DNA of 7,420 nt from a bacterium (GTDB taxonomy: Bacteria > Arandabacterota > Arandabacteria > Arandabacterales > Arandabacteraceae), in NCBI GenBank assembly GCA_025774405.1, contig JALGWB010000099.1, positions 1 through 7,420 of the forward strand. Reading direction: 5' to 3'. Positions within the stretch are counted from its first letter, which is position 1, and every line of letters starts with the position of its first letter. Below the pieces are notes generated by a model that saw nothing but the letters and a program-made list of their open reading frames with translations, was not told the origin of the DNA and searched no databases. Both the position numbers and the translations under genes were made by a program. Positions 6,359 through 7,420 of the stretch are shown piece by piece.

Positions 6359-6364
6359 CCTCTC
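6359..6364 (-). promoter_or_regulatory. Ribosome-binding site of the pilin gene, overlapping the upstream stop codon
   Basis: GAGAGG overlaps the TGA (6363-6365) that ends the propeller gene and lies 4 or 7 bases before the tandem ATGs at 6354 and 6351. A TTG at 6366 would lie before this site and is not supported. The arrangement suggests translational coupling. Confidence 0.6.
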
Positions 6365-7420
6365 AATCGTTGAAGAAGACGACCACATGCCCCTGGCTCA
6401 AGGAAGTTCTTGTACCGACAGCAATATCAGGCCGATAGTCTTTGTTAAAGTCATTGACAGTCAGTGTAATTGCCTCACCTATATTAGGACTCATCCATGC
6501 ATTGCCTGTTGAAGGCAGATAGCCGTAGCACTGATAGACAATGAGCTTTCCGGAATATGTCCCTGCCTGCTTGATGCCGATGGCCAGATCCGGATAGACA
6601 TCGCCATCGAATCTATCGACACCCATACAGAGTACTTCACCATTGAGATGCAAAGTATCCGATGGCTCGTATTCACCGAACTCGTTGAGAACACCAAAGG
6701 TACCATCACCGTTACCATGCCACAGTTCAACCATGCCCGTGCCTTCGCCCGTCTTGGTGCCAACTATGATGTCAAGGTCCCCATTGGAATCCTCAAGCAT
6801 GTCAACAACCACAATGGCATTGACCTCACCGGCGGCATCGATCTCGCTGTAGTGGGCAAGCTTACCGTTTGGGGCCCCCCGGTCGCGGAATATCTGGACT
6901 TTGCCGGTGTTGACACCTGACGCTGTGCCGAGAATCACATCCACTGCAGGGCTGTTGCAGATGTCTCCGAGCCCGAGGTCTCTCACCGAGTTGAGGACTG
7001 GACCGCCAACGTCGTCATAGATATCGTCGGTCCCATGACTGTAGTTGCCTGAGCCGTCGTTGAACCAGACTTCGAGTTTTCCTTGAGGATACAAGTACTC
7101 AGTCCCAATGAGAGCGTCAAGGTCGCCATCGCTGTCAAGGTCGTAAAGCTCGAGTGCCAGGATATCCGAAAGTGTACTGGCGATGAAGAAGCTGTTCGGC
7201 GATGTTGGCAGCTTGCCCTTATTACCTCCGTGGGTTTGAGTCAGCCAGATAAGCACACGCCCGGTTGCACTTGTAAGACCTGTGATGACATCATCTACAC
7301 CATCACCATCTATGTCACCTGTGTCTATTGAATAGATATCTTCTGTCGGCGTGCGGCTATAGCTCGGTTCTTGATCGAATATAGCTGAGTTAGGAGTGCT
7401 CGAGTTGCGCCAGTTATTGA
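6363..7420 (-). CDS. FG-GAP/VCBS-repeat beta-propeller protein, 3' part (5' end outside window)
   Basis: The reverse frame is open from the right edge to the TGA at 6363-6365, giving 351 visible residues; the N-terminus is missing. A GTG at 7256 begins inside a repeat and is not the start. Six repeats of the FG-GAP/VCBS type can be seen, at visible residues about 35-47 (DIDGDGVDDVITG), 93-105 (DLDSDGDLDALIG), 148-164, 206-220 (DSNGDLDIIVG), 268-281 and 323-335 (DFNKDYRPDIAVG). Each is followed by a strand of the form GKLEVWFND or GHVVVFFND. Spacing is about 55-62 residues, as expected for blades of a calcium-binding beta-propeller. The protein stops right after the last blade strand, so the propeller is C-terminal. 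It is presumably exported. Its tight coupling to a PilX-like gene suggests a surface or pilus-tip adhesin role; a generic secreted propeller is the alternative. Confidence 0.85.
   Translation of the reverse strand, partial: NNWRNSSTPNSAIFDQEPSYSRTPTEDIYSIDTGDIDGDGVDDVITGLTSATGRVLIWLTQTHGGNKGKLPTSPNSFFIASTLSDILALELYDLDSDGDLDALIGTEYLYPQGKLEVWFNDGSGNYSHGTDDIYDDVGGPVLNSVRDLGLGDICNSPAVDVILGTASGVNTGKVQIFRDRGAPNGKLAHYSEIDAAGEVNAIVVVDMLEDSNGDLDIIVGTKTGEGTGMVELWHGNGDGTFGVLNEFGEYEPSDTLHLNGEVLCMGVDRFDGDVYPDLAIGIKQAGTYSGKLIVYQCYGYLPSTGNAWMSPNIGEAITLTVNDFNKDYRPDIAVGTRTSLSQGHVVVFFND

Overview
The window looks like chromosomal DNA from an uncultivated, probably anaerobic bacterium. Supporting signs are a rubredoxin, several secreted proteins with Sec-type signal peptides, a dockerin-like repeat protein, an FN3-domain surface protein, an FG-GAP/VCBS propeller and a PilX-like minor pilin. 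This mix is common in metagenome-derived candidate phyla with elaborate cell surfaces, but the phylum cannot be fixed from sequence reading alone. Base composition is moderate. I see no insertion sequence, phage gene, CRISPR array or RNA gene.

Layout from left to right. (1) 1-426, minus: the 5' part of a secreted FN3-domain protein that runs off the left edge. (2) 588-752, plus: a 54-aa rubredoxin, transcribed divergently from (1). (3) 759-2732, minus: a 657-aa M28/DUF4910-like metallo-aminopeptidase with a C-terminal winged-helix-like segment, convergent with the rubredoxin and only 6 bases from it. (4) 2962-3540, plus: a 192-aa secreted, cysteine-rich protein with an Ig-like region and a two-repeat dockerin-like C-terminus, divergent from (3) and followed by a clear hairpin terminator. 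(5) 7420-3641, minus: a run of four genes in one direction. In transcription order these are an FG-GAP/VCBS propeller protein (5' end outside the window), a PilX-like minor pilin, a small multi-pass membrane protein and a DUF72 protein.

Both divergent intergenic regions (433-587 and 2733-2961) carry recognisable -35/-10 pairs on both strands, so genes 1-4 are probably separate transcription units. In the minus-strand run the propeller and pilin genes are tightly coupled, because the pilin ribosome-binding site overlaps the propeller stop codon. The membrane-protein and DUF72 genes overlap by 28 bases. Between these two pairs lies a 78-to-114-base gap, so there may be one or two operons.

The most suggestive unit is the propeller plus PilX-like pair, which could supply a pilus or pseudopilus tip complex by analogy with PilY1/PilX. 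No wholly new system is demonstrated. The items most worth checking are the propeller-pilin pair, the cysteines built into the dockerin-like loops, and the start of the membrane protein, where a perfect Shine-Dalgarno points to a CTG codon.
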